Below, in pieces: positions 35,751-47,660 of a stretch of DNA of 64,000 bases (the stretch's first letter is position 1; each line of letters opens with the position of its first letter). A program made the position numbers and the translations under genes. The stretch spans positions 213,404,001 through 213,468,000 of the forward strand of contig JBITNC010000001.1 of NCBI GenBank assembly GCA_050084985.1. The letters run 5' to 3'. The notes under the pieces were generated by a model. It searched no databases. It was not told where the DNA came from and saw only the letters and a list, made by a program, of their open reading frames with translations. The stretch comes from Nageia nagi (Eukaryota > Pinophyta).

Positions 35751-36920
35751 ATGATATTTATAGGTTCATGCTCTTTATTACCTTTCATATCAACTAAACG
35801 ATAAGCTCTAAATCTATATTTTCTTTTAATTACATAGGGACCTAACTAGTTAGGAGCAAACTTGTCACATAGTTATCATTCCATTTGATAAGTTTATTAT
35901 TTTTCTTTTAAAACCAAATATCTTATATTAAATTCATAAATTTTGACTTTTTTTTATTAGAAGCTTGTTTAATATGACTTTGATACGTATGTAGATGATC
36001 TAAAGCATTAACCCTTCTTTCATCTAAAAGTAGTAATTGATATAATCTTATTTGATGAATTGCTTCATCAATGATATAATTTTGTAAGGAAATTCAAAGA
36101 GAGGGAATTTCTATTTCTAAGGTTAATATTACTTTTTCCCCATAAACTAAGGAAAATAGGGTTTGCTTAGTAGTAATTTGAATACTAGTTCGATAATCCC
36201 ATAATGCATGTGTAATTGTTGCATGCCAATCTCAATGAGAATTATCAAAACTTTTTAATAAAATAATATGAATGGTTTTGTTTGTATCTTTACCTTGAAC
36301 ATTACCTTGAGTATAGAAAGGGGTTGATAAGCTTAATCAGGTATGATATCCTTTACATAAAGCTTGAACTTCCTTGTTTTTGAAGTTTTTCCTATTAGTA
36401 GTGATAATTTGGGTCGAGATTATAAAATAACATATAATATGATTTTTTATGAATTTTGCTATCTTTGGACCCTTTATTGAAATCATATGGATGGCTTCTA
36501 CCCATTTTTTCAAATATTTTGTAGTAGTTATTATAAACTAATGACCTATTGAGGAAATAGGAGAGATTTGACCTATCAAATCTAATGCCCATCTAGAAAA
36601 TGGCCATCATGATTGCATGGGTTTTAATGTATGTGAAGGTTGATTAAGTAGATTTCCATGTTGAAATTTAACACACTTTATAACATATTCCATACAATAA
36701 CATTCCATATTAGGCCAATAATATCCCATACACATTAATAATTTTGTAATTATGAAGCCACTAAAATATCCTCTACAAATTACATCATGTGCATATGAAA
36801 TAACAATTTACAAATCATCCTATTCCAAACATCTATGTAATATCCCATCAAAAGCCGTATGGTATAGGACATATTATATCATGCAAAAGTTAAAAGCTTT
36901 TATCTTAAATGCTTTCATAG
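35751..36920 (-). pseudogene. Integrase of element 2
   Basis: Minus-strand text has the zinc domain (ISYAHDVICRGYFSG, GYYWPNMECYC, Y-V-I-K-C-V-K-F-Q; the last Cys of C-x-x-C is Phe), then the core start W-P-F-S-R-W-A-L-D-L-I-G (first catalytic Asp), HxFIITTTKYLKKWVEAI, later A-L-W-D-Y-R-T-S and L-V-Y-G-E-K-V-I-L-T-L-E-I-E. Spacing fits the HHCC-plus-DDE integrase of Tat elements. Several stops and frame changes make it inactive. Element 1 has the same zinc domain at 1-165. Confidence 0.75.
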
Positions 36921-37292
36921 ATGATTTTATTAAGTATTTAGGTGATACCCCATATCTTAAGAATTTGAATAATTATGTATGCCATAAATATTTATTTTCC
37001 ATTGTAATATCTAGGACTAATTGTTCAACTTCATTTGATTCTATTAAGGTTTGAATGATTCCAATAGGGATTTTTTTTTATTAGGGGTTATGGGCATCAA
37101 AGATTTTATGGAAGCTATAGTATTAGCAAACCTATTATTTGATCATGATGCTACTTCTAAATCATATTTTTCAAATGATGATAAGAGATTATTTACTAAT
37201 TAACAACAAATCACTTATTAACAATAGATTATATTTCCTTACATTGGAAGACATCTTTTACTTGGTTTATGATTAACAACAAATCACTAATG
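36921..37292 (-). pseudogene. End of second RNase H and linker to integrase, element 2
   Basis: Corresponds to 200-620 of element 1. Readable on the minus strand: S-S-x-S-N-R-F-A-N-T-I-A-S near 37110-37140, the last RNase H block with the Asp changed to Asn. The domain is cut at 37297 by the solo LTR; its first half is at 38165-38470. Confidence 0.6.
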
Positions 37293-37297
37293 AATTT

Positions 37298-38159
37298 TTT
37301 AGACACCTAAAAAAGTCCCTTTTTAACTAGTAAACATTGAAATAATCATAACTCTTCACAATAATATAAAATAGGTTTAAAAACCATATTATTGGATAGC
37401 TCCCATCAAGTACGTGCAAAATGGGTGGTCACATGACTCTTTTTAGGTATAATTGGCTATTTGGCGGTCATTTTAATATTGTTACAAAATTGAAAACCAG
37501 TCACCAGTGACCCAAAATAGTCACAGATGTTTTGAGATGATCACCGGCATCCGCCTAGTAATCATCGGTGACTTTGTAACAACCAAACAAGAAACCAAAA
37601 TAGCAAGAGAAAGTTGAAATGTTTCATTCTTCCAAGATGATGTGGATAGAGGGGGTCAGTTACAACCTACGATGGCTTTTCACTTCCCCTTACCAGCCTT
37701 GGAACATCTCACCCAAAATCTATAAATACAAGCCAATACAAAGCAATAGGGACCAAATCTTGACCCAATTTTGAAGTAGGGTAATGCTGCCAAAATCTTG
37801 TGAGCTCATACCTTTTATTGTTTTATGTTAGCTTCAATTTAATACATGTCATACATATATGCTTTGATGTTATTTTCTTTTGCATGTGTGTAGGATTTAT
37901 AGGTTGTCCATATCAAGGAGAGAAGCAAGCAAATCAAAACAATGAAGATCTAATAGCTTCATTTTGGCAAATGGCATTTGTAAAATTCCCTTCCAAGGGT
38001 AAATTGTAGTTTGAGCTAAAAATCAATATCAATTTATAATTACAACATTTCTATCTATTTTACATAATTTGAGGTTCAGTGAAAATTTAAGAATAATTGC
38101 ATTTTATGTTATTCTACATTCCAGCTCTATTTTCACTGCAACAAATTTAAATTTTCACA
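37298..38159 (+). mobile_element. Solo LTR (plus strand) inserted in the RNase H of element 2
   Basis: 862 bp starting TTTAGACACCTAAAAAAG (TG start decayed to TT) and ending TTTTCACA. A perfect 5-bp target duplication aattt flanks it (37293-37297 and 38160-38164), and element 2 RNase H text resumes on both sides as in element 1. A TATA box (TATAAATA) lies at 37721-37728. The GATCACC/ATCATCGGTGAC wording recalls the other LTRs here, so it is probably a related Ty3/gypsy family. It would arise by LTR-LTR recombination. Confidence 0.88.
37721..37728 (+). promoter_or_regulatory. TATA box of the solo LTR
   Basis: TATAAATA about 423 bp into the LTR, followed by ACAAGCCAATACAAAG; a solo LTR can keep promoter activity. 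Confidence 0.6.
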
Positions 38160-38164
38160 AATTT

Positions 38165-39063
38165 AATTTATAGTGATTTTAATAGATAAAATTAAGGATT
38201 CATACTTAGCATTATTGTTTGTACAAGGAAAGTTATGTTTAAATGAATAGGGTATGAGAACCCCTTAAGTGTAATGAATACAACACCCACACCCTCACTT
38301 TGCTCACATCTCAATATATAAAAATATATTACCATATCCTAATATTCTTTATATTATACAAAAATTTCCATTTCATCTAATTGGAATACATGTTCATATG
38401 GTAATTCTATAATGAGTGGATTATCATTAGATAATGGTTCTTTAATGAGATAGTCTTCTATGAATTTTCTTATTATTTATTTTTAACTTATGAAGAGTAA
38501 GTCAAATTTAGTTAAATGCATGATCCATTTAGATGTTCTTTCATTTTGATAAGTTTTATTCATAATATATTTCAAAGGATCTACTTTAGCAATTACATAC
38601 ATGGTATGGTTTAGCATGTAATGTCTTAACTTTTTTGGTTTTGAATACTACTACTAAAAATAACTTTTTCAAATATATGTATTTAATCTCATAGCCAACC
38701 AAAGTTCAACTAAGATAATATATTGCTTATTATTTACTATTTTTATTCTTTTTGGTAAGCATTATTCCTATTACTATTTGTATAGTAGATATATACAATA
38801 GAAATGGTTTTCTAGGCTTAGGTGGTACTAGAATGGGTGTTGAAAGAAGATAGCTCTTTATTTTGTCGAATGCTTCTTATTCTTCATTTTCCTAATGAAA
38901 GGTAATACCCTTCTTCAAATTTTTTTTGAAAGGTTTACATTTATTTGAAAACTAAGAAATGAAATATCTTATGACTTATAACTTACCCTATAAACTTTGT
39001 AATTATTTTATATTTGACAGAGGTGACATATTGTTATTGCTCTTATTTTGTTAGATTATACTT
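38165..39063 (-). pseudogene. RNase H region of element 2 (first and start of second domain)
   Basis: Corresponds to 700-1584 of element 1: R-S-E-G-V-G-V-V-F-I near 38270-38310 for the second RNase H, and Y-I-V-C-I-x-x-K-V-D-P-L-K-Y and S-K-x-M-L text around 38560-38620 for the first. Many stops. Cut by the solo LTR on the low-coordinate side. Confidence 0.65.
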
Positions 39064-39720
39064 CAATTCTTCACTTAGAAATAATGAAACCTAGTAATTT
39101 CATAGATGTTACCCCAAAAACATATTTCTTTAGGTTCAATTGAATCTTATGTTCTAGTAACCAATCAAATATTTTAATGAGCACTTTAGGATGATCTTTC
39201 AATATTTTTGATTTAGCCAATACATAATGTACATAATTATCTATGATATCATGCATGTAATCATGGAAGATGTATGTCATGGATCTTTGATAGGTAGCTC
39301 TAGCATATTTTAATCCAAAAGGCATTACTTTGTAATAGAATATTCCCCATGGTGTTGTGAATGTGATTTTATGTTGGTATTTTGATTCTACCTTAATTTG
39401 GTTATATCCTAAAAACCCATCCATGAGTGATAACATTTTGTGTCCTACAATCGAATCAAACAAGCTATCTATTTTTGGTATGAAAATTCATCCTTAGGGT
39501 ATGCTTTGTTTAGGTCTCTAAAATCTATGCATATTTGAATCTTCACAATGGATTTCTTAATTGGTACCATATTAGAAATCTAATCAAAAAAATCAATTAG
39601 ATGAATAAAATTGGCTTATAAAATCTTTTAAAACTCTTATTTTACCATTAGGGCAATTGCAAGATGCATTTTTTATAGCTTTTATTTAACAAGTTTTGCA
39701 CCTTCCTTTATACCAAGATT
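39064..39720 (-). pseudogene. Reverse transcriptase of element 2
   Basis: An open stretch of 130 residues (39071-39463) reads MLSLMDGFLGYNQIKV, FTTPWGIFYYKVMPFGLK, and YIFHDYMHDIIDNYVHYVLA. The polymerase box Y-V-D-D has become YVHY, so both catalytic Asp are lost. Upstream text to about 39650 gives the N-x-x-F fingers (N-L-N-K-A-Y-P-K-D-E-F). Close relative of the RT at 1565-2290. Confidence 0.85.
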
Positions 39721-40930
39721 ATGCACTACTAAATTAGGATCAAGTCTAGGCATATTAGCATATGACCATGCAAATATTTCCTTTTTTTTTCTTAAGTATT
39801 GTAATGAACTCTTTTCTTCCATATTCAATAAGGGATTTTTCTAATTGAATTATTTTAGGGCTATTAGGTTCATTAATTAAATCAATTTCAATAGTTTATT
39901 CAATTAACATGTGAGATTTTCTCTCTAATTGGTTGGATATTGGAATCTAATTATTATCATTTGCATTATATTCTTCATCCTTAGCTTCATATTCATCTTC
40001 TAAAGTAGCATTAGTATTCAAGTTTGTAGTTTGTAAGATTGTATCTATCTTTGAAATCTTGGATTGTAGGTTATTCAAGAATCAATGTAAAATTTGTAGT
40101 TTCTTCATCTACCAAAAAGTATGAAGAAGAGCTACTTAAATTTTCTAAACCTATTATCTCGAACTCATCAAACTTGTCACTTTTATACCAATCAAAGTTC
40201 ATTTTAGGCATTAGATTATCACATATTTCCATGATTTCTACCATATTAATTATCATATCAAAAAATAACCCTCCTAAGGATATCATTTTAGACTCTATAT
40301 TATCTTGATTTATCACCCATTTAGATACTACAAATAAATTTTCATATGTTGTGGGCTTTGGTTCTAACTTAATTATTTTAAAATAGGATACTCCTTGATT
40401 TTTGCTCTTATAAACTAATCCTATATTATCACTAGGCAATTGATAATGAATATCAATGGTGTACCTAGGTTTTCATTCATATCATCTTAAACCTTATCCT
40501 TTCCATTGATACCTATCAAAGTATCTTTGAATAAATGATCTTATATCCAATGATAAGTAATCTAATGAATCACAAAAAATACCTTTGCTATATTGAGGTA
40601 AAGGGAGAATAGGTGGTTTTATTGGACCATGATATATAAAAAGTGTTTGATTAGGTAACTACCCCATTAGTATTAATTTTCCTACCACACTAGGAGACTC
40701 TTTAGGTCTTCCTATTTCTTGAGTTGTAGGAATATTAAAAATAACATCATCAATGGCAAACTCTTTTATTCTTTAATTAGTTAATCTTATAGTCATAGGA
40801 TAGATATTAGATAGTTTATATTTTATTTTACTATAATTACCTAATGCATATATGGGATAATATGATTTTGATGATGAACCTTTGTTTACTTCATCTAGCT
40901 CTCATGCCCTTTCTTCCCATGTTTGCTTTT
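39721..40930 (-). pseudogene. Protease-RT linker of element 2
   Basis: Broken frames (for example 40071-40439, 122 residues) align in order with the linker of element 1. No catalytic motif. Rich in Asp/Glu and Ser. Confidence 0.45.
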
Positions 40931-41740
40931 CTAGGATTGTTAGTTTTATTTTTAGTAATCAATCCTCATTAATATTTAGTGTATGAAGTATATAAGAATT
41001 AATGGTATATTTCCTTTTTAAAAACTTTAGAGAATCATATTTTTTATCAATATATTCTATTAATACCTTTTTAGGAACTATAGGTGATATAAAATAATGA
41101 GTAGAATGTAAAGTAGTTTCTCTTGAAAGATGTGTATAATTGCAATGGGAGGATGGATTTTCATATTCAAGTATATAATTCACCATACCATCATGAATGT
41201 ATTTTAAAAAGTTATGATATATTAATAGGACACATTGAATTTCTCTAATCTAAGGTCTTCCTAAGAGCAAGTTGTATATTATGTCTCCTTCAATAACTTG
41301 CAATAACATTTGTACTATTTTAGAGCCCATATTAATAGGCAATGAGATAGATCCCATTATTGAGAATAAAGAATCATTGAAAGCACTTAATTGTAAAAAG
41401 TATGTACATATATGTGAAAAAAACATATTAAAGTTCTTATAGGCCATTATAGAAATAATATTTATTATAGAACCTTCATCCATTAATATCCTCTTAAAAG
41501 CCCTTCCATCTATCTTGGCTATAATATGTAATGGAGGATATTAACCTTATGAATGATTTAATTGCCTAACTTCATGATCATGGAAGGAAATAGTGGATTT
41601 TTGGAATGTATTAATGTTTCCCATGAAATAAATAAAGCTTTTAGAATCATTGATATCCAACTCGATCATTCGTAACAATTGGTTCATAGCTTCTCTATGA
41701 TTCTTAGATTGTTGTAGTAACTCAAATAAGGACATATTTA
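40931..41740 (-). pseudogene. Aspartic protease of element 2
   Basis: The frame 41250-41483 begins MDEGSIINIISIMAYKNF, so the active-site Asp is kept here (D-E-G-S), followed by LQLSAFNDSLFSIMGSI and IIYNLLLGRP. The C-terminal part continues at 40959-41186 in another frame. The segment MSLFELLQQS at 41705-41735 is the gag-protease spacer. Better preserved active site than in element 1 but broken downstream. Confidence 0.75.
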
Positions 41741-43564
41741 CTTATGAGTTTATCCATTGGTGTTGTAAAGTTCCTTTTATTAAAACCTTAGGATATTGAG
41801 GCCTAGGTATATTTTATGGTACAATACCATCATTTATTTAATTATTGGGAATATCAGCTACCTACCTTTGGCCTTTTGGGCTCTTATGGTTATGCTTACC
41901 ATAGCAAAAAAAGTATAAACATCTTGAAATACTTTATGTGTTAATTTTTATGTGTATTTGATCCTATGGTATTTTTTTTATGTTGAAGAAGTGGATTTAT
42001 ATATATATATATATATATATATCTACATTTTGATTATGAATAGTCAATGGGTTATCTACCTATAATCTTCCTTGATTAATCAAATCTTAAACCTTATGTT
42101 GTAGTGTTATACATTTGCCTATATTATGACCTTTTTTTATAATGGTAATGATAATAATCATTCTCATTATACCATTTAATATCTCTTGCATTTGGTCTTT
42201 TAGGTCACATTTTGGGTAATATAATCATTTGATGGTCCATTAAGGTTTTCAAAATATCATAAAGATATCTGATCAAAGGAGTAAATTTTCTACAAGGTGG
42301 CCTAGGTTTTCTTCTCTCATTTTGTGGAGTAGGTGTGTTTGTTAAAAATGATTGGTAACTTCTTTTAGAGGGTGTTTGATCTCCATAATAATTTTTATTA
42401 TATGGTGGAGTAGGTGGAGGACATTGATATTAAGGCAACTATTGTTGCCCCTAGATATAAAGTTGTAAGAGCATGATATTTTTGAACCTCATGTTTAGAC
42501 TGAGGTAAAGAGGGTTTTAAAGGTTATTATTTCTCATGTAATAATTCCCATTTTCTAGGTAAATGAAGGTTTTAATTTTTATAATTTTTGTACCCTTGAG
42601 GAGCCAAGGATCTTGCTCTAGATGTAAAATTCTTATTATCCATTATTTTTTAACTAAATTTATTCTTATGGTGAGTTTGAACCTATTGTTTATTAGGTTG
42701 TCTTATGGGTGTTTTATTTTCATATGTGTGAAATACAAGTTGTGTTTACAAACATGGATTTTTTTTATCTTCTAAATTGATTTGGTTTCTATATATCTAG
42801 ATTGCATAGAATAATTTATTGGTTGTTTTAAAGTTGATCCTAATTTTATTTTATCTAGACACATACAATGGTATCTCTTATACTTTATACCTTAAAGCAT
42901 CAATATTTCTCCTATGTATTTATTTAGGAATCCTATGACTACTCCTTGGAGTAGTATAAGGAGTACTAGGATCCACATAACTCATAATATAAGAAGCATA
43001 ATTAGTCCTAAGGGTAGGTGTATTTATTTTCAAAATGTGATAACCATCATTATACACCCTAGCATGGCTTCTTGATTCAAGTACCAAAGTAGTTGTATGT
43101 ATTGAAATTATATCTTCAAATTTGTTCATCCTTTTAGATATGGCGGAAGGGGTATAATCATTTCATCTTATATAGAATTGAATAAGATGCCTACTTGGTA
43201 GATAACACATAACATGATCATACTTAAATTTAAAAGGATCCTTTTATAAAATTGTATAATCCAAATGCATTTGTGATGGAGTAATAGTCCTTAAAATAAC
43301 TTCTTCCTCATTACCTATTGGTGTTTCTTTTGCTAAATAATTTAAATCTAATGGAATAAAATGAGCATGAGAAGAGCAAGGAATTCATAATTGCATTAAA
43401 TTTTATCTTAATTTATTTAAAGTATTCTCCATTTCTCAAAGAGTTTATCTTCTTGATATTTCTATGCTAGACCTATTATACCTATAACTAGGTTATCATT
43501 CTTAGTAGGTTTCATCATAAGGCTCTTATTGTTGATGAGTCATTTGAGAATGAGTATTAACCAT
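41741..43564 (-). pseudogene. Gag of element 2, internally shortened
   Basis: The start ATG at 43564 reads MVNTHSQMT, the usual plant Ty3/gypsy Gag N-terminus. The knuckle region near 42125-42180 reads W-Y-N-E-N-D-Y-Y-H-Y-H, so the first Cys is gone. The distance from start to knuckle is about 1.4 kb versus 2.4 kb in element 1, and the capsid domain is not readable, so about 1 kb is probably deleted. A (TA)n run lies at 41998-42022. Confidence 0.65.
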
Positions 43565-44687
43565 TATCTTATATTTTTTAAGACCTTGTACTTCTTAGTT
43601 TTGTTTTTGTTTTTTTCTAAATAAAAAATAAAAGAAAATATATATCATTCATAGTAATTATATTTTTATTTTTGATTTATATTATCAAGAAAACAAATTA
43701 ATGCATAAATAGCCTATTTATAAACTTACCTTTTTGGTGTTATTATCTTATCTAATATTGTTGAAAAATTGATTTTTATTTAATGAGTAATGTGAACCAT
43801 TAATTTTATTCTTATTAATTTTCTTAGATTATTTTTTCTACATAGGTGTTTAAATAAGAGAAGGCTAGAATCTTATAGGTAATCTATGGTGAAGTATCGA
43901 CTTAGTACCTAAGGTGGTCCCCTTAGTGTAATGGGGATCAAGGAATGCCACTAAAGACTATCTTGATAGTGGAATCCAAGCATAGCCTCCTTATTTATAG
44001 TCTCTTGATAGAAAGTGATGACTTTTACCCTAGAAACCAATATTCATCTCTAGGTTTTCCTTTATAGCTTATGGTGCAATCATTGGGTATACAAAAAATG
44101 TAGAATTAGTGGTTGGTAATAACCTCCAACTCATTGATGTTAATTTTTAAAAATTCTTATACATACATACATACATACATACATACATACACACATATAT
44201 ATATATAAAATAAAATAACTTATTATAACTACACTCTAACCAACATACATGTCCTTTGATTATGTTTTATTTAATGTGAAAAAGTAGTGCTTTAATTAAT
44301 GAGTCTTAATCTAACCTATGAGATTCATTACCACTCTTAGTGTGATTCTTTAGCCAAACTTAATGAGATTCATTTACTCCTTCTTAGTGTAGAAGTAATT
44401 AGGTGAAGTTTATTTACCATTTTTTACTAATCACATCTACCTTTGTAGAGGTAAAATGAGATAAGTAAGAAGCCATTAAGTAAATATAAATTACCTTAAG
44501 TGAGGTTATTTAACTCCTCTTCAAGCACAATCCCTCAACCTCCTTTAAGTAGAAAGGAAGAGTTTTAATTTAAAGTAAATTTCCTTATATGATATTCTTT
44601 AATTCCTCTTTAAATTACCATCCTTGTACCTCCTTTTGGAGTGATGAGGTAGACCACTAAAGAGTCTTAATATGAAAGATAATAATA
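43565..44687 (-). other. Leader of element 2, gag-proximal part
   Basis: Non-coding; aligns with 7000-7900 of element 1. A (CATA)n/(TA)n microsatellite lies at 44158-44207. It is interrupted by element B at 44692. Confidence 0.6.
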
Positions 44688-44692
44688 CCCAC

Positions 44693-45545
44693 TATTTACA
44701 AATAAAATTGAGCATGCAAATAAGTAAATAGGCAAATATCTACAAACTCAATATTATCTGTATTTAAGCTACAGATAGCAATTTATTCTAAATAGAAATA
44801 AACAAAATAACCAATTTAGAAATGTAATTGTACCAACCAAGACTATAATTTGTGTACTTACCTCATGGAACGTACTTGACAATGAAAGATGAAGATATTG
44901 GAGATGTATTGATAATGAGCTACCTTTCCAACAATGTTGTGACCTATGAAAATGCAAAAAAAGGACTGTGGGTGGTCCGTTTCAGTGATATAAGAGCACT
45001 GGTAGTGTTCTTTGGTTCATAAAGGAGCACCAGTGGCCTTCGTTTGATGATTCTTAACTTCTTGATCAAGTCTAGAACTTTAATATGGATGTCTCAGATA
45101 GTAGTGTGATATCAGAATAGATCATGGATGTTAGGATAGCTCACGAAAGGAAGCACACAAACCATAGCCTTGTAGGTGGTACCAAGAGATACCTTAAGGG
45201 GTTGCCACTTATAAGACCATATGCAGGATCATGTGTATCCTTGTTATGTGGACTTACTATTAGATCCCTTATTTATATAGATAATAGATAATACAACCCA
45301 TGGGTCGGCATGCATATACATAAATAAGGATAATTCACAATATTCAAGATAAACACACCAATAACAATATAATTCATGCAATATTCAAGATAATCCATGC
45401 AATATTCAAGATAATCATTACAAAATTCATATTCAAGACAAACATTGATATTATCATTTTAATACATTCAAGACATACATTTAAGCCAAGCATATTTCAT
45501 TTATTTATTGATTTTAAAACATAAATTCATTTTTATGTGTTAACA
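44693..45545 (-). repeat. 3' LTR of element B
   Basis: 853 bp; minus-strand start TGTTAACACAT as in element A, end TTTGTAAATA. TATA box inverted at 45270-45279; diverged 21-bp-type repeats at about 45335-45440. Confidence 0.93.
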
Positions 45546-45558
45546 GATGCCCCACTTT
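45546..45558 (-). promoter_or_regulatory. Polypurine tract of element B
   Basis: Minus strand CAAAGTGGGGCATC next to the LTR start, identical to element A. Confidence 0.8.
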
Positions 45559-45830
45559 GGATGTGAAATCAAAAGAAACATGAGGTGAATTGAGATTTTG
45601 CATTCAAAGTAAAAACACAACATCATAGCAAACAATTTTGATAAGCAATGATAAACACTAACCATTCTAAACTTAAACAACATCATGATAAAGCTTATTA
45701 GTACTAGATATAGGTTGAGAAAACTCCCTTTTGATATTACCTTGGGCATGCTTGCCCCTTGCATTTTGCCATAGAAGGTGATAGCTTGATATATCTAATA
45801 ATCTGATAATTAGATAATCTTGCCCCAATA
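45559..45830. other. 3' interior of element B
   Basis: No ORF of note; inverted counterpart of 17900-18155 in element A. Confidence 0.55.
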
Positions 45831-46145
45831 CTGATGACCCATGACAACAAACCTGATAACACACATGACAATGACCTGACAAATGACTTGACAAGACCAC
45901 ATCACAAGACAAGACATGATAACCATGATGACACACATGATGACCTGACGGCAACTTGATAAGACCACATCACAAGACAAGACATGACAACACATGACAA
46001 CACACATGACCACATCACAAGATAAGACATGACAACACACATGACCACATCACAAGATAAGACATGACAACACACATGACCACATCACAAGATAAGACAT
46101 GACAACACACATGACCACATCACAAGACAAGACTTGATAACCATA
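45831..46145 (-). repeat. 35-bp tandem repeats in element B
   Basis: CACATCACAAGATAAGACAT followed by GACAACACACATGAC recurs at 35-bp steps between about 46010 and 46120, with looser units before. Counterpart of 17700-17900 in element A. Confidence 0.9.
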
Positions 46146-46590
46146 ACCACTCATAGGGGAGAGCTAAGTTCCATACAACTGAGGCTTCGCACCAAGAGGT
46201 ATGCTATAGTTGCATAAGAATTGAACTCTACAAAATAATGATAAGCTGATACATGAAAACTAAGTTCCATAAAACTGAGACTTCGCACCAAGAGGTATGC
46301 TGCAGTTGCATAAGAACTAAACTCTGCAAAATAATGATAAGCTAATACATGAGAGCTAAGTTCCCCACAACTGAGACTTCACACCAAGAGGTATGTTGCA
46401 GTTGCATAAGAACCAAACTCTACAAAACAATGATAAACTGATGGAGCTGAAACTCCACCAAGAGGTGTGATAAGTTGATAGAGGAGAGCTAAGTTCCACA
46501 CAACTGAGCCTTCACACAAAGAGGTATGCTACAGTTGCATAAGAACTAAAATCTACAAAATAATGATAAACTGATGAAGCTAAAAATCCA
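46146..46590 (-). repeat. 96-bp-type tandem repeats in element B
   Basis: About four to five units with GAGCTAAGTTCC, CAACTGAGRCTTC, CACCAAGAGGTATGC and GTTGCATAAGAA; inverted counterpart of the 96-bp units of element A, here more diverged and with indels. Confidence 0.85.
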
Positions 46591-47180
46591 CCAAGAGGCA
46601 TGATAAGTTGATAATGGGAGCTGGAACTCCACTCATAGACATGATAAGATAATAATGGGAGCTAGAACTCCACTCATAGACATGATAAGCTGATAATGGG
46701 AGCTAGAACTCCACCCATAGACATGATAAGCTAATAACAGGAATTGGAACTCCACCCATAGACATGATAAGCTAATAATGGGAGCTGGAACTCCACTCAT
46801 AGACATGATAATCTGATAATGGGAGCTAGAACTCCACCCATAGACATGATAAGCTGATAATAGGAGCTAGAACTCCACCCATAGACATGATAAGCTGATA
46901 ATGGGAATTGGAACTCCACTCATAGACATGATAAGCTGATAATGGGAGCTGGAACTCCATCCATAGACATGATAAGCTAATAACAGGAGCTGGAACTCCA
47001 CCCATAGACATGATAAGCTGATAATGGGAGCTAGAACTCCACCCATAGGCATGATAAGCTGATAACGAGAGCTAGAACTCCACCTATAGATATGATAAGT
47101 TGATAATGGGAGCTAGAACTCCACCCATAGGCATGATAAGCTGATAATGGGAGTTGGGAATCCACTAAGAGACATGATAA
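46591..47180 (-). repeat. 41-bp tandem array, about 14 copies, in element B
   Basis: ATGATAAGCTGATAATGGGA followed by GCTAGAACTCCACCCATAGAC repeats at a 41-bp step with few changes. Element A has only about two such units (17125-17215), so the array expanded in this lineage. Repetitive frames on the minus strand (46826-47052) are by-products. Confidence 0.93.
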
Positions 47181-47507
47181 GCTGATAACATAGGTCTATA
47201 AAAATGAAACTCAAAGTAATATTCTCCTGGATATAATGTTGATCAAGCACCTGTGATGCACCTATGATACTTAGATAAGCTAATTTTCTAGATAAAGGAA
47301 CATGGGTGGTCCTTTCTGGTAGATTTAGAATGTTAGTAGTCTTCCTCTAAGATCGTAGGTGGTCCTTTTCTTGAGGATTCATTGAAAACTATGAAGATTA
47401 GGTCCTTGTGAATCACCCCTAAATTCTAGACTGATACCTAGTTGCTTGTCCACATACACCAAATGCTCAAATCAAAATTTGTCTTGAAGTATGTGCCCTA
47501 ACTTTTC
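47181..47507. other. Region upstream of the antisense promoter in element B
   Basis: No gene. It shares ATTCTCCTGGATATAATGTT and neighbouring text with element A. It separates the repeat arrays from the TATA box. Confidence 0.5.
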
Positions 47508-47514
47508 TATAAAA
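47508..47514 (+). promoter_or_regulatory. Antisense TATA box in element B
   Basis: TATAAAA in CTATAAAAGGGGCCCCACC, 153 nt before the ATG at 47661; matches the box and spacing in element A (16684-16690). Confidence 0.7.
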
Positions 47515-47660
47515 GGGGCCCCACCCTTCCTCATTTAGTCACACTATCATTTTCATATCTGAGAGTATCCTAGAGCTTGAGATACTGAGTTAGAGAGGTT
47601 TAGCTGGTGATTTTATCACTATCACTAGGTGATATTTCTTATACTATTATGCTGCACACT

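Noticed and set aside
46826-47052. Repetitive minus-strand ORFs in element B
   Set aside because: By-products of the 41-bp array; out-of-frame shadows with a repeated W-S-S-x-S-H-Y-Q type peptide.
46591-47180. CRISPR-like look of regularly spaced repeats
   Set aside because: Units are directly adjacent with no unique spacers, and the context is a plant retrotransposon.
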